A stretch of 45,646 bases of DNA, taken from the NCBI GenBank assembly GCA_020849665.1, contig JADLFX010000040.1, forward strand, positions 1 through 45,646. The letters run 5' to 3'. The position numbers were made by a program, and so were the translations under genes. Shown in pieces: positions 1 to 9,780 of this stretch. The notes under the pieces are model-generated. The model had not been told where the DNA came from. It searched no databases and saw only the letters and a list, made by a program, of their open reading frames with translations. Position 1 is the stretch's first letter. Each line of letters opens with the position of its first letter. Source of the stretch: Planctomycetota bacterium. GTDB lineage: Bacteria > Planctomycetota > UBA1135 > UBA2386.

Positions 1-530
1 CCGACCCCGACACGCCCTCCCAGAACGCGTCGACGCCGGGCGTGGCCGGCGTCGATGGCTTGCGGTCTGTTGGACTACGCCATCACCGGCCCCGGAGCGG
101 GTGCACGTGGTGATGCTGGGGATGGCGGAGGGGGGAGTTCACGACGGGCGCTACGTGTACGTCATGCCTTGCCCGAGGACAAGTCGGGACCTGCCTCAGT
201 CCCAGTGTTGGCGACCAGGTCTACGGGCGGTGTGGACGCAACCATCGCGGCCCGGGGGTAGGCCGCAGCCAAGGCATGCGCTTGCGCGCGGGCCCGAAGG
301 CCGCGTGCCGCGCTGGGGTTGCCGGGGCGGCTTTCTGGGGTGGAGAACGACGTTCCACAGGAAGCTCGTGCCGCGCGATGATTCCCGCCGCTAGCCGTCC
401 ATGGGCAGACGTGGCATGTCGGACGGGCTCGTCGACAGCAACTCAACCCCATCGCAGTCCGGCGGTTCAGGGCCCGCACCCCCGGCGTTGGTCTCGGCAT
501 CGATTGCGCGCGAGAAGGGGCGCACTTCTC
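1..530. other. No intact gene; probably degraded coding sequence
   Basis: I see no frame here that reads as a complete protein. Short protein-like stretches occur in different frames: one in the frame of base 3 over the first 60 bases or so, another in the frame of base 101 up to about base 170. They do not join up, and the rest is low-complexity Arg/Pro/Ala translation. This fits an old, frameshifted gene or the tail of a decayed region, possibly the upstream part of the transporter remnant that follows. No RNA gene or clear promoter was seen. Confidence 0.4.
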
Positions 531-710
531 GCGTTCTCACTGAGCTCGATGACGGTGGGCATGGCGTCGATGGACAAGGTGGCCTCCCGCTACGGCCCGT
601 CGCCGAAGGCGTTCCTGCTCATCACCCTGGCCGGCTCGTTCTTCGTCGACCTGGCCAATGCGTTCCTGGTGAAGGGCTTCCTGCTCCTGCCGATCTTCGC
701 GGCGAAGTAA
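531..710 (+). pseudogene. C-terminal remnant of a membrane transporter, possibly a sodium/glutamate symporter (GltS type)
   Basis: About 60 codons read like the end of a polytopic membrane protein: a soluble stretch DKVASRYGPSPKAF, then hydrophobic segments around LLITLAGSFFVDLANAF and LVKGFLLLPIF, then a TAA stop. The RYGPSPKAF-hydrophobic-FxDxxNA pattern resembles, from memory, the C terminus of one GltS subfamily. Upstream of base 531 the same frame turns into Arg/Pro-rich translation with no membrane segments, so the N-terminal 350 or so residues expected for the family are missing. I infer a truncated, non-functional remnant. The family assignment is tentative. Confidence 0.35.
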
Positions 711-845
711 GTGGTGCCTGGCCGGCCGGCTGCGCCGCAGCAACCGCGCGGGCCGGCACGCGGAATCGAAGCGACGTGGCCCCCGCGCCAAGGGGAGTTG
801 CACGGCATCCGTGGCCGAGCCCCGATCCGTGGGGCAGACTTCGGC

Positions 846-1859
846 GTGCACCCCGTGCTTGCCTCGCCCCTGGTCGTCCTCGCCACCGCGCTCGTCCCGC
901 TCGTGGCGCAGGGGCGTGCCACGGTGATTCCAGCCGCGCTCGCCGCTGCGCCGGCACAGGCCAGCACGCACTATCCGTTCGGGCTTGCCACGCCGTGCCG
1001 CGTGCAATGCCTTTACGACGCGAACGAGACCGGCTTCGCGTCGCCGGTGGCGATGCGCGCGCTCGCCGTGCGTGCAGAACAGGCGGCGACCAACCCGACC
1101 AAGGGTTCGATCCAGCTCGCGATCGGCCTCTCCACTTCGATCCGCGGCAGCGCGAACGCCGCGTCGCTCTTCTCCAGCAACCGCGGCTTCGACCACACCG
1201 TGGCCTTCGCGCGCCGCAGCGTCGCCATGCCCGCGACCGTGCCCGGATTCGTGGGTGCGTTCGCGCCGGCGTTCCCGCTCGACCAGCCGTTCCGCTACGA
1301 CCCCGCGTCCGGGAACCTGATGGTCGAGTTCGACGTGGCCGCGCAACCTTCCGGTGGGTGGGCCGTGGACGCGACCTTCCAGAGCCTCGGGGTGCACGCC
1401 AACGTCGGCCAGGCGTGCCAGGGCCTCGCGGCCAGCAGCCAGGGCGGTGGGCTCGGCGGCAGCCTCGTGTTCACGCTGTCCGGCGGAGTGACGTCGGCGC
1501 CGGCCTACCTGCTGCTGGGGTTCGCCGAGCTGCCCCTGCCGATCCCCGTGCCCGGCAGCAGCGGCTGCAGCGTCGCGAACCGCATCGACGCCGTCCTGCC
1601 GTTCCACCTCGACGCCGGCGGCGCCGCATTCCTGGCGCTGCCTCTGCCCCAGGAGCGTCTGCTGCGCGCCCTCCCGGTCTTCGGCCAGTTCCTGGTCTGG
1701 CATCCGCTGGCGCAGCGCTTCGAGACCAGCCAGTCGCGCCGCGTCGTCCTCGGCGACCTCTACGGCGTCGCCCGCGTCTACGACACCACCTCGAACACCA
1801 CCTCCTCCGGCACCGTCCAGCCGAACGTGGCCACAATCCTCCGAGTCGACTCTGAGTAA
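846..1859 (+). CDS. Secreted protein of unknown function, paralog of the 32643-34034 product
   Basis: About 337 residues. The function is not recognised. The frame is open from 711, but translation before 846 is Arg/Pro-rich. A GTG at 846 (or 855) starts a convincing signal peptide: short N-region, hydrophobic LVVLATALVPLV, then AQG. The mature part shows an LDQPFRYDPASGNLMVEF segment and, near the C terminus, an NTTSSG motif. Both have counterparts in the secreted protein at 32643-34034 (DQPFEF...GRNLLIEV and NTTSSV), so the two appear to be diverged members of one exported beta-rich family. It converges on the kinase gene at 1903. Its stop codon lies inside copy 1 of the dispersed repeat. 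No ATG start is available, so the exact start is uncertain. Confidence 0.65.
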   Translation: MHPVLASPLVVLATALVPLVAQGRATVIPAALAAAPAQASTHYPFGLATPCRVQCLYDANETGFASPVAMRALAVRAEQAATNPTKGSIQLAIGLSTSIRGSANAASLFSSNRGFDHTVAFARRSVAMPATVPGFVGAFAPAFPLDQPFRYDPASGNLMVEFDVAAQPSGGWAVDATFQSLGVHANVGQACQGLAASSQGGGLGGSLVFTLSGGVTSAPAYLLLGFAELPLPIPVPGSSGCSVANRIDAVLPFHLDAGGAAFLALPLPQERLLRALPVFGQFLVWHPLAQRFETSQSRRVVLGDLYGVARVYDTTSNTTSSGTVQPNVATILRVDSE

Positions 1860-1889
1860 TCTCGACGGTCGTGTTTCGCCGGCGTAACG
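1849..1889 (+). repeat. 41-bp dispersed repeat, copy 1
   Basis: Core ACTCTGAGTAATCTCGACG, then GTCGTGTTTCG, four variable bases, and CGTAACG. It sits between two convergent genes (ends at 1859 and 1903) and contains the TAA stop of the upstream gene. The 3' half can fold as GTTTCG/CGTAAC with one mismatch. It may act as a bidirectional terminator or be a mobile palindromic unit. Confidence 0.85.
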
Positions 1890-1902
1890 GCGCGCGCCGG
1901 TC

Positions 1903-4446
1903 TCACCGTGGCCTGACCGACATCTGGCGCAACCGCTTCACCTCGACGCGGGCATGCTGCAGGCGGTCGCTCACGAGGTCGTGCTCGGGGGCGTCGCCCT
2001 GCGGCAGGTGCTCGCGCAAGGCCGACAATTGCCCGATCAGCAGCTCCCAGGCACGCACGTCGCCGCGCGCCATGTCCACCTCGCGCTGCTGGGCCGCCAC
2101 GCCCTCGCGCAGGTAAGCGAGGCTCGCGGCGGGATCTGGCGCGAGCGCCGCGGCAGCGCGGCATGCCCCGGCGAGGCTGCGCCAGCAGCGCGGATGGTCG
2201 GGCACCAGGCGCACCGCCTCACGGAAGTGCACCACGGCTTCCGCGAAGCGCTGCGCGCAGTAGTGCCACGTGCCCCAGTGCATGTCACGTTCGAAGAGCA
2301 GGTCGTCGGCGTCCTTGGCGGCGCGATGGAGCTCCTCCAGTCCGCGCTCGCGCAAGGCCGCGTCGCCCTGCTGGTCCCCGAGCTGCAGCAGGGCCGTGCC
2401 GAGGAGGCCGCGCACGTTGGGGTCGGCCGGGTCGTCCCGCAGCATCTCGGTCCAGAGTTCCACCGCGCGTTGCGGGTTGCCGCGTTGCCGGTGCAGGTCG
2501 GCGAGCAGGCTCTGGAAGGGCCTGGCAAGGGCCGCGCGTTCGTCGGCGTGGCCCAGGGCGCGGGCCAGGCGCGCGTCCAGTTCCGAAGCCGACTCCTGAT
2601 TCGCCGGCAACAGGAGCAGCTCCGCGAATTCGTTCCAGCCGCTGGCCGGGAAGAGCCGCCGCAGCTCATCGGCATCGCGTCTGGCCTGTGCGGGATCGCC
2701 GGCCAGGAGCGCGAGCTGGACCACCTGCGCGAATGCCCGCGGCTGCTGGACCGCGCGCGCGTAGCCGATCAGCTCGTCGCGCGCAGCGCCGATCTGGCCG
2801 CGCCTCTGCAGCGAGCGGACCAACGTGGGCGCCACCCGGGTGACCAGGGCCGGATCGGCGGCGCGTGCGGCACGCAGGCGGTCCGCGCACTCGTCCCATC
2901 GCTGCAGCAGGCCCAGCACCTCGCCGCGCAGCCAGAGCCGGACCGGATCGGGCTCCGTGTCCGCGCCCAGACGTGCCAAAGCGGCGGGATCGTCCACCCG
3001 AGCCGGTTCCTGGCGGACGCGGCGCAGCGCGGCTTCGATCCCGGCCGCCAGCTCCGCCAGGGGCGCGTCGCCGCGGGCTCGCTGGCGCAGGTCGGCCAAG
3101 GCGCCGCGCAGGGCGGTGGTGTCGCGCCGGCGCACCGCCGCCAGCGTGCGCAGCACATGCACGGCTGGGTCCTGCGGATCGTGCCGAGCCAGGTCCGCGA
3201 GCCGCAGCGCGAGCTGCACCGTGTCATCCCAGAGCCGCGCATCCGCCAGCTGATGCCAGAGCCCGGCCCGCGTACGCGCCGCGGCTTCGGCGCGGATGCC
3301 GGCCCACAGGGACCAGAACGTCCCCGCGAGCGCGATCGCCACCGCCGCGACCGCCAGCCGGCGCCCGTGTCGGCGCAGCAGGCGCGCACCGCGCAGGCGG
3401 AGCGACGGCGGCTCGGCGGTCACGGGTTCGCCGCGCAGGAACGCTTCCAGGTCGGCGGCCAGCGCCGCGGCGCTCGGGTAGCGCAGGCGCGGTTCGGGGG
3501 CCATTGCACGCAAGCAGATCCACTCCAACCCGGGTGGGATCGCAGGATCGATCGACCGCGGCCGCGGATGCGCCGCCGCCGCCAGGGCCTCGCGCAGCGC
3601 GGTCGTAGTGGTCGCCGGGTAGGGCCGGCGCAGGGTCAGGCACTCGTAGAGGGTCACGCCGAGCGAGTAGACGTCGCTGCGCACGGTCGCGTGACGTGCG
3701 TCGACCAGCTGCTCCGGGCTCATGTACGCCGGCGAGCCGATCACGTCGCCGCTCAGCGTCAGCGTGTCGGCGCTCAGATCCTTCACGAGGCCGAAATCCG
3801 CGAGATGCGGTTCGCCCGCGGCGTCGACCATGATGTTCGCCGGCTTGACGTCGCGGTGCAGGAGGCCGCATTCGTGGACCTCCTGCAGGGCGCGCGCCAC
3901 CTTGGCCAGGAGCGCCGCGGAGCCGCGATGGCGTTCCGGCCCGCCGGGCCCCGATGCGTGGCGCAGGATCTCCGCGAGATCCTCCCCGTCGATCCACTCC
4001 ATGGCATAGAACGCGTGGCCCCGGTCCTCTCCCACCGAGAGCACGGCCACCACGTTTGCATGCCGGACGCGCGCGGCAGCCCGCGCCTCGGCGAGGAACC
4101 GTGTGCGCGCGCGGTGGTCGGCGGCCCGGGACGGGTCCAACACCTTCACGGCCACCTGTCGATCCAGCCCCGGCTGTCGCGCGCGGTACACCACGCCCAT
4201 GCCGCCGCGGCCGGCCTCCGCCAGGAGCTCGTACTCGCCCAGGCGGCAGGGCAGCGCGAGGGCCTGGGTCTGGCCGCGCGCGGCCTCGTGTCGCGCCACC
4301 AGCCAGCGTGCATCCGCCAGGCGGGCAGCGAAGCGGGGCGGATCCACACCACGCGCTCGGGCGAACTCCTCCGGGTCGGGTGGCGCGCCGCCGACCGCCG
4401 CGTCGAACCACGACGCCAGGGCGTCCTCGAGCGGATCGGTGCTCAC
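1903..4446 (-). CDS. Membrane-anchored Ser/Thr protein kinase with C-terminal TPR region
   Basis: About 847 residues from the GTG at 4446. This GTG overlaps the TGA of the upstream sigma factor gene (GTGA), which I take as translational coupling; an in-frame ATG lies at 4467. The kinase domain spans roughly residues 70-335: Gly loop GRGGMG (79-84), ATP lysine 101, catalytic loop HRDVKPAN (197-204), DFG (217-219) and SPE (243-245), so all residues for activity are present. One membrane helix follows at about 364-383. The remaining 460 residues are Ala/Leu/Arg-rich helical repeats of TPR type (for example a block ending in NPQRAVELWTEMLRDDP). The domain order puts the kinase in the cytoplasm and the TPR part across the membrane. 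Pairing with an ECF sigma factor suggests it phosphorylates or otherwise controls that sigma factor; this is inferred from context. Confidence 0.92.
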   Translation of the reverse strand: MSTDPLEDALASWFDAAVGGAPPDPEEFARARGVDPPRFAARLADARWLVARHEAARGQTQALALPCRLGEYELLAEAGRGGMGVVYRARQPGLDRQVAVKVLDPSRAADHRARTRFLAEARAAARVRHANVVAVLSVGEDRGHAFYAMEWIDGEDLAEILRHASGPGGPERHRGSAALLAKVARALQEVHECGLLHRDVKPANIMVDAAGEPHLADFGLVKDLSADTLTLSGDVIGSPAYMSPEQLVDARHATVRSDVYSLGVTLYECLTLRRPYPATTTTALREALAAAAHPRPRSIDPAIPPGLEWICLRAMAPEPRLRYPSAAALAADLEAFLRGEPVTAEPPSLRLRGARLLRRHGRRLAVAAVAIALAGTFWSLWAGIRAEAAARTRAGLWHQLADARLWDDTVQLALRLADLARHDPQDPAVHVLRTLAAVRRRDTTALRGALADLRQRARGDAPLAELAAGIEAALRRVRQEPARVDDPAALARLGADTEPDPVRLWLRGEVLGLLQRWDECADRLRAARAADPALVTRVAPTLVRSLQRRGQIGAARDELIGYARAVQQPRAFAQVVQLALLAGDPAQARRDADELRRLFPASGWNEFAELLLLPANQESASELDARLARALGHADERAALARPFQSLLADLHRQRGNPQRAVELWTEMLRDDPADPNVRGLLGTALLQLGDQQGDAALRERGLEELHRAAKDADDLLFERDMHWGTWHYCAQRFAEAVVHFREAVRLVPDHPRCWRSLAGACRAAAALAPDPAASLAYLREGVAAQQREVDMARGDVRAWELLIGQLSALREHLPQGDAPEHDLVSDRLQHARVEVKRLRQMSVRPR

Positions 4447-5054
4447 GGGCCCGGCTCCCGCATCCACGCCTGCAGCCGTGCCAGAGCCCTGGCAATGCGC
4501 TTGCGCACCGCCTCCGGAGAGGCGAGCGAGAGGGCCATGGCGATCTCCTCGTACCCGCAGCCGAGGTCGAGGTAGAGGAGCAGCAGCTCGCGTTCGGCGG
4601 GATCGAGGCGTTCGAGAGCTGCGTGATAGCGCGTCTCGGTCTCGTGCCCCACGGCGATCTCGCTCGGGCTGGCCTCCTGGGCGGCGGGTCCGCGCGAGGC
4701 GCCGGCCTCGGGCAGCGCCTCCACGCGCTGCGGGTTGCGTCGGGCGCGCTGCAGGTCGCGGACGTGGTGCGCGACCTTGTGCTGGGCCACTGCGGTCAGC
4801 CAGCGCAGGAACGAACCTTCGCCCGAGTACTGGAACGTGGGCAGTGCCTCGACGGCCTCGCGCAGCGCCGACTGCACCAGGTCTTCCGACTGCTCGTGGC
4901 CGCGCAGGAGGGTTCCCATGCGCGCGCGCACGAGGCGCAGGAGACGCTCCTGGCAGCGTTGGATCAGAGCGTCGAACGCCGAACGATCCCCGCCCTGGGC
5001 CCGGCGGACCAGGTCCGCGCTGTGGTTCTCGCGGTCGGAGGACGGGACGCTCAT
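4443..5054 (-). CDS. ECF-family RNA polymerase sigma factor
   Basis: 203 residues from the ATG at 5054 (MSVPSS). The frame is open further upstream, but that part would run into the divergent subtilase gene and is not protein-like. Region 2 is seen in DRSAFDALIQRCQERLLRLVRAR, shortened here as the stretch at residues 23-45, followed by SEDLVQSALREAV and FLRWLTAVAQHKVAHHVRD. Region 4 has LDPAERELLLLYLDLGCGYEE and a helix-turn-helix ending in AVRKRIARALARLQAW. There is no anti-sigma gene; the next gene, overlapping by 4 bp, is a Ser/Thr kinase. ECF factors linked to kinases are a known theme in planctomycetes. The target promoters are unknown; the divergent subtilase is one candidate. Confidence 0.93.
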   Translation of the reverse strand: MSVPSSDRENHSADLVRRAQGGDRSAFDALIQRCQERLLRLVRARMGTLLRGHEQSEDLVQSALREAVEALPTFQYSGEGSFLRWLTAVAQHKVAHHVRDLQRARRNPQRVEALPEAGASRGPAAQEASPSEIAVGHETETRYHAALERLDPAERELLLLYLDLGCGYEEIAMALSLASPEAVRKRIARALARLQAWMREPGP

Positions 5055-5193
5055 GGCTTGCCGGATGGGAATGCCCGCACGCGTCGAAACCGGACGCCGA
5101 GGATAGCCGCGTGGCCGGATGCGCGAGCAGATTGCGGTCCGGATCCGGGGGCGGCGGGCATCTCGGGATCGATCCCTCATCCCGGAGGTGCCC

Positions 5194-8100
5194 ATGAAAT
5201 GCTTCGCAGCCTGTCTCGCCGCCCTTGCCGCTCTACCCTGCGGCTCCGCCCTGCCCGGCCAGGACCCCGTTCGCACCGAGCTCCCACCGGTGCCGGTGGC
5301 GGCGCGTCCGAACTCCGCTTCGCAAGAGCCGGATCGCGTCCACACCGCCGTCCCGGTGCCCGTGCCGCTCCCGGCAGAGGCCGAACCCATGCTCGATTAC
5401 GCGCGGGCGCCAGCGGACGAAGGCGCCGCCGCGCGATACCGCGGCTCGCTGGCCAGGCTCTCATTCGTGGCCGGCGACTGGGCGCCGCCCGCGGGCGAGC
5501 GCATCGACCCCGAGCTCGCGCGCCTTGCCGCCACGCGTGGCGCGGAGGAGTGGCTCCACGCATTCGTGATCCTGGAGGGCCAGGACAGTCCCGCACGGCT
5601 GCTCGCCCTGCGTGCCTGTGGTGCGGAGCCGATCGGCTTCCACCCGTACTCGGCGTACAAGGTGCGCCTGCGCCCGGGCGCGGTGCGCGCGGTGGCGCAG
5701 CTCGGGTTCGTGCGCTGGCTCGGCTTCGCGCGCCGCTGGCAGCGCGTCGCCCCGGAGCTGGCCCGCGTGCTGGCGGGCGGGGAGGCACCGGCGATGGTCG
5801 GAGGCGGCGCCGCCGGCACGCTCGCGCTCTTCGTGACGGTGTTCGACAGCGACCGGAATCCGCGGACCGAACGGTTCTTCGTCGGCGAGCCGGTCCAGCA
5901 GCCGCTCGACCCGTCCGGCCAATGGCTCACCGGACGGCCGTCGCGCGTGCGCAGCAACGGCGCGCACGAGGCGGCGCTGGCGGCCACCGGGGCGCAGGTG
6001 GCGGCGTACCACGACGACAGCCGCTGCTTCCTGGTGCACGCCACGCGCGCGCAGGTCGAGGCGCTGCTCGACCTCGACCGCGTGCACTATGTCGAGATCG
6101 CGCACGCCGCCGTGCCGGATCACGACCAGTCGATGCCGTGCACCAGCCAGGACGAGGTGCGAGGACTCTTCCCCGGCGGTGGCGAGGTGATCGCCGGGGT
6201 CATCGACTCCGGCGTGGACCGGAACCACACCGACACGAACTTCTTCGGCCAGGGCTGGGATCTCACCGGCGACAACACACCCTGGACCGACATCGACGGG
6301 CACGGCACGCACGTCGCGGGGACGATCCTCGGGCGCGGGATCACCAACCCCGGCTACAAGGGTGCCGCACCGGGCCTCGGCTGGGACGGCACGCACCGCT
6401 TCCTGAACGTGCGGCTCTACCGGGGCAACGGCACGCCCTGGGGCAGCGCGCTGGATGCGTTCGACCACATGGCGGCAGGGGGAGGCGGCACGCCGCGGGC
6501 CATGGTGGTGAACGGCTCCTGGCACACGTCGACGGATGGCTTCGGCACGGACGCCGTCTCGGTGGATGCCGATGCCAAGGCGTTCGCCGACGGGATCCTG
6601 TGGGTGTTCGCGGCCGGCAATCGAGGGGACGCGGGCACGATCAACAACCCGGCGGCGGCCAAGAACGTGTTGGCGGTCGCAAACGTCCAGGACGAGGACG
6701 GCGCGATGGTGAACGGCAACTACATCGTCTTCGGCAGCGCCGCGGTCGGGCTGCGCGCCGACACCAGCTCCCAGGGGCCGGCCGCCGACGGCCGCTGGAA
6801 ACCCAACCTGGCGGCGCCCGGGCGCACGATCACCTCGGTGCAGGCGAGGACGGCGTCCTCGTACCAGGGCCTGTCCGGCACCTCGATGGCCGCGCCGCAC
6901 GTCACGGGGATCGCCGCGGGGCTGATGCAGCACTATCCGTCGTTGCAGGGGGCGCCACACTTCCTCGGCGCCAAGCTCATGGCCAATGCCATCAACCGGA
7001 CTGGCGCGTTCCTCCAGGATCGCAACCAGTTCGGCTTCGGCAAGGTCAACGCCTATCGCGCCCACTGGAGCAGCGACGCGCCGGGCGGGTGGATCGGTGG
7101 TTCCGGGGCCGTGGAGATCCGTCCCGGCGTGGGAGCGACGGTGGACATGCGCGAAGTGCCGGCCGACTGCCTCTACGTCTACCTGGTCACCTGGCACCTC
7201 GAGTCGGCGCCGTCCACCGGCGCCGGCAACGCCGTGAAGAACAACGTCGACGTCTACCTCGACAAGGCGCCGTACACGGCGGGCACCAACACCGGCGAGT
7301 ACGCGTCGACCAACGTCCTGAACAACATCGAGACCATCACGCTGGATGCGTCGACCCTGGCCGGGCAGGTGCTGCGGCTCAAGTTCCACCCCACGTCGAT
7401 CCGGGCCGGCGAGACGGTGAAGGTGGGGTTCCAGTACTGCATGCTGCGCGGGTCGCGGACGCCGTCCGCGACGGTCTCGCTGACCAGCGACAAGGTGTTC
7501 GTGCAGCCCGATCGGACCTTCCGCCTCACCGCGGAGATCGACTGCGACAGCTTCTTCGCCGCCAACGTGCTGGCCCGCCTGCGCGACGTGCCGAACGGGT
7601 TCCAGGTGCAGAACATGCACCTCACGCTGCGCGACGGCACGTTCGTCACGCGACTGATGCCGCAGGTGCTCCATCAGACGCTGGGCGACGTGCGCTACGA
7701 CGCGCCGCGTCGCGTGGTCTGGGACGTCAAGGCGCCGCCCTACGACTACGCCAATGCGCAGATGCGCACCAGCTTCTGGGCGTCGAACGTCGCCGCTGGC
7801 GCCGAGCTGGTGGCGCGCGGACCGGTCATCTGCGTCGACGGCACCGCGCCCACCGCGGTCGGCAACCTGGAGAGCACGTCGCATCCCGCGGACGCTTGGA
7901 CCAACGCGACGCGGTTCACCGCGCGCTGGCTGCACGCCACGGACGGCGGATGCGCCGGGCTGGACGGCTACTCGTGGGTCTACGCACTGGGCGCGGCCCC
8001 GACGCCGGACTTCGTGGTGGACACCGCGGCCAACGTCCAGAGCCTCGACGTGGTGGGCAGCAACCTGGCGCACCACTTCGCGGTCCGGGCGCTGGACCGG

Positions 8101-9408
8101 GCGGGCAACGGCTCGACCGTGCGCACGCATCGCTTCTACGTCGACACCTCGGTGCCCGAGTTCAGTGCGTTCGCCATGGCGGGCGGCATCACGCACACGC
8201 GCAGCCGGCTGGTGAGCATGGATCTGACCGCCACGGACACGTTCTCGGGCGTGTTCGAGATGCGGTTCTCCAACGACGGCGGGGCGTGGAGCCCCTGGAT
8301 GCCCTACCAGGCACGGGTCGTGAACTGGGATCTGATCACAGGTGCCGGCGGCTCCGACGCGCGCGGCATCCGCACCATCTTCGCCGAGGTACGCGACCGG
8401 GCGGGCAACACCCCGCCGCGGCGCTCGGCCAAGGTGGTCTGGGACGACGTGCCGCCGGGTGGCGAGATCCGCCTCGCCAATGGGTCGCCGTTCACCGTGA
8501 CTCCCGTCGTCCCGGTCGGGATCTCGTTCCAGGACCAGCACTCCGCGCTGGCCCGGATGCGCTTCTCGAATGACGGAGTGAACTGGACTCCGTGGGAGGC
8601 CTACTCGACGGTGCGGCCCGGTTGGGACCTGACCGTGTACGGCGGCGGCACCGGCCTCGGACTCAAGACCGTGCGCTGCGAGGTGGAGGACGCTGCCGGC
8701 AACCGTTCGCCCCCGGCCTCGGCGCAGATCCGCTGGATCGGCAGGCCGGGCGTCGCCACCGTCGTGCCGGCGCGCACCTGGACTCTGCGCCACCCGGAGG
8801 AGGCGATCCGGCTGACGGGGACAGGCCATGAGTTCCTGACCGAGGCCGTGCTGCGCAAGGGCACGCGCAACGTAATCGTCCCGCTCGGGAGCGACTGGGA
8901 CGTGCGTGGCAGGCTGGTGGACCAGGCCTCGGACGTGGAGTCCCTGCTCTATCTGCCCAAGCCGATCGAACCGGGCACCTGGAGCGTCGCGCTGCGGAAT
9001 CCTGCGGGTGAGAGCGCCGGCGCCGCGCTGGTCCTCGACGTTCCGCCGGCGACCAGCAGCGTGATGGACGTTCCGCCCACGGTGCGCCTGGGGGACCCGC
9101 GCGGCGTGAACCTCGTGGTGGCCGCCAGCGCGCCGCTGGACCGCGGCGTGCTGCTGCTCAGCACGGTGCGGCTGCCGTCGGTCCTGCCGGGCATCGTCGA
9201 ACTGGAGATCGGCAACCAGTTCGCGATGTTGATCGACGCGGGGGCGTTCGCGGTCGATCCGGCTGCCAGGGCGTGGACCCTGCGCCTGCGCAGTCCCACC
9301 AGCGCCACCAGCCTGGGCGCGAGGATCTACTTCGAGGCGGCCCTCGCCAACGGGACCAGCCTGCCGCTTGCCACCACCAACTCGGCTGGCGTCGAGATCG
9401 TGCAGTGA
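5194..9408 (+). CDS. Large secreted subtilisin-like serine protease (S8) with C-terminal Ig-like modules
   Basis: 1404 residues. The ATG at 5194 has a good ribosome site (GGAGGTG, 5183-5189) and begins a signal peptide of about 20 residues; the frame extends upstream to 5119 without a leader-like sequence. An N-terminal propeptide-like region precedes the S8 domain. The catalytic triad is Asp338 (VIDSGVD), His370 (DGHGTHVAGT) and Ser564 (LSGTSMAAPH). After residue 600 or so come beta-rich modules, including a fibronectin-like stretch and two tandem copies about 99 residues apart (near residues 1022 and 1121), each starting MRFSNDG.W.PW and ending with a D.AGN motif. An IPT/TIG-like module follows. 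Likely an exported protease for protein degradation. It is divergent from the sigma-kinase operon. Confidence 0.93.
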   Translation: MKCFAACLAALAALPCGSALPGQDPVRTELPPVPVAARPNSASQEPDRVHTAVPVPVPLPAEAEPMLDYARAPADEGAAARYRGSLARLSFVAGDWAPPAGERIDPELARLAATRGAEEWLHAFVILEGQDSPARLLALRACGAEPIGFHPYSAYKVRLRPGAVRAVAQLGFVRWLGFARRWQRVAPELARVLAGGEAPAMVGGGAAGTLALFVTVFDSDRNPRTERFFVGEPVQQPLDPSGQWLTGRPSRVRSNGAHEAALAATGAQVAAYHDDSRCFLVHATRAQVEALLDLDRVHYVEIAHAAVPDHDQSMPCTSQDEVRGLFPGGGEVIAGVIDSGVDRNHTDTNFFGQGWDLTGDNTPWTDIDGHGTHVAGTILGRGITNPGYKGAAPGLGWDGTHRFLNVRLYRGNGTPWGSALDAFDHMAAGGGGTPRAMVVNGSWHTSTDGFGTDAVSVDADAKAFADGILWVFAAGNRGDAGTINNPAAAKNVLAVANVQDEDGAMVNGNYIVFGSAAVGLRADTSSQGPAADGRWKPNLAAPGRTITSVQARTASSYQGLSGTSMAAPHVTGIAAGLMQHYPSLQGAPHFLGAKLMANAINRTGAFLQDRNQFGFGKVNAYRAHWSSDAPGGWIGGSGAVEIRPGVGATVDMREVPADCLYVYLVTWHLESAPSTGAGNAVKNNVDVYLDKAPYTAGTNTGEYASTNVLNNIETITLDASTLAGQVLRLKFHPTSIRAGETVKVGFQYCMLRGSRTPSATVSLTSDKVFVQPDRTFRLTAEIDCDSFFAANVLARLRDVPNGFQVQNMHLTLRDGTFVTRLMPQVLHQTLGDVRYDAPRRVVWDVKAPPYDYANAQMRTSFWASNVAAGAELVARGPVICVDGTAPTAVGNLESTSHPADAWTNATRFTARWLHATDGGCAGLDGYSWVYALGAAPTPDFVVDTAANVQSLDVVGSNLAHHFAVRALDRAGNGSTVRTHRFYVDTSVPEFSAFAMAGGITHTRSRLVSMDLTATDTFSGVFEMRFSNDGGAWSPWMPYQARVVNWDLITGAGGSDARGIRTIFAEVRDRAGNTPPRRSAKVVWDDVPPGGEIRLANGSPFTVTPVVPVGISFQDQHSALARMRFSNDGVNWTPWEAYSTVRPGWDLTVYGGGTGLGLKTVRCEVEDAAGNRSPPASAQIRWIGRPGVATVVPARTWTLRHPEEAIRLTGTGHEFLTEAVLRKGTRNVIVPLGSDWDVRGRLVDQASDVESLLYLPKPIEPGTWSVALRNPAGESAGAALVLDVPPATSSVMDVPPTVRLGDPRGVNLVVAASAPLDRGVLLLSTVRLPSVLPGIVELEIGNQFAMLIDAGAFAVDPAARAWTLRLRSPTSATSLGARIYFEAALANGTSLPLATTNSAGVEIVQ

Positions 9409-9780
9409 GGGCGGCGCGGCCGGCGCGCCTTGGCGGCGGGCGCTCCGGTCGCTTGGGCAAGGGGCTGGATCGGGCGACGGCCGGGCACTAGAAGATCCGC
9501 GTCCTTTCCCCGGCGCCACGCGCCGCTGTGCCTATGTCTGCCTTCCCGCACGAGCGGGACCAGTACTCCTGCTGACGGCCCGCGCGCGTTCGCGCGCGTT
9601 CGTCCCGCTCCGCCCCGGGCCCGGATCCGGTCTGTGGCTCCCCGCCGCCGCGCTGCGGCGCCAGGCACCGGCGCAAGTGCGTCGCTGGCGCCGCTCCGGC
9701 TGCCCGGGACCCGGGCCCGCGTTCCCGGCGTGCCGCTTCGGCGCGCCATTTCCTGGTTCGCAGCACAGGTTGGAGTTTCC
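9409..9780 (+). other. 372-bp intergenic region, no gene seen
   Basis: The frame of the downstream methyltransferase stays open through most of this stretch, but its translation is Arg/Pro/Ala-rich and not protein-like. It has a short direct repeat GCGCGCGTTC around 9588-9602. No RNA gene or convincing promoter was found. A GGAG at about 9772 serves the downstream start at 9781. Confidence 0.6.

Noticed and set aside
3954..8573. A very long plus-strand open frame running through the kinase-sigma genes and the subtilase
   Set aside because: Its translation is Arg/Pro/Ala-rich without domains. It is an antisense or out-of-frame shadow caused by high GC.
5461..9519. A 1352-codon minus-strand open frame opposite the subtilase gene
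   Set aside because: The plus strand encodes a clear S8 protease with its triad; the opposite frame has no recognisable motif.
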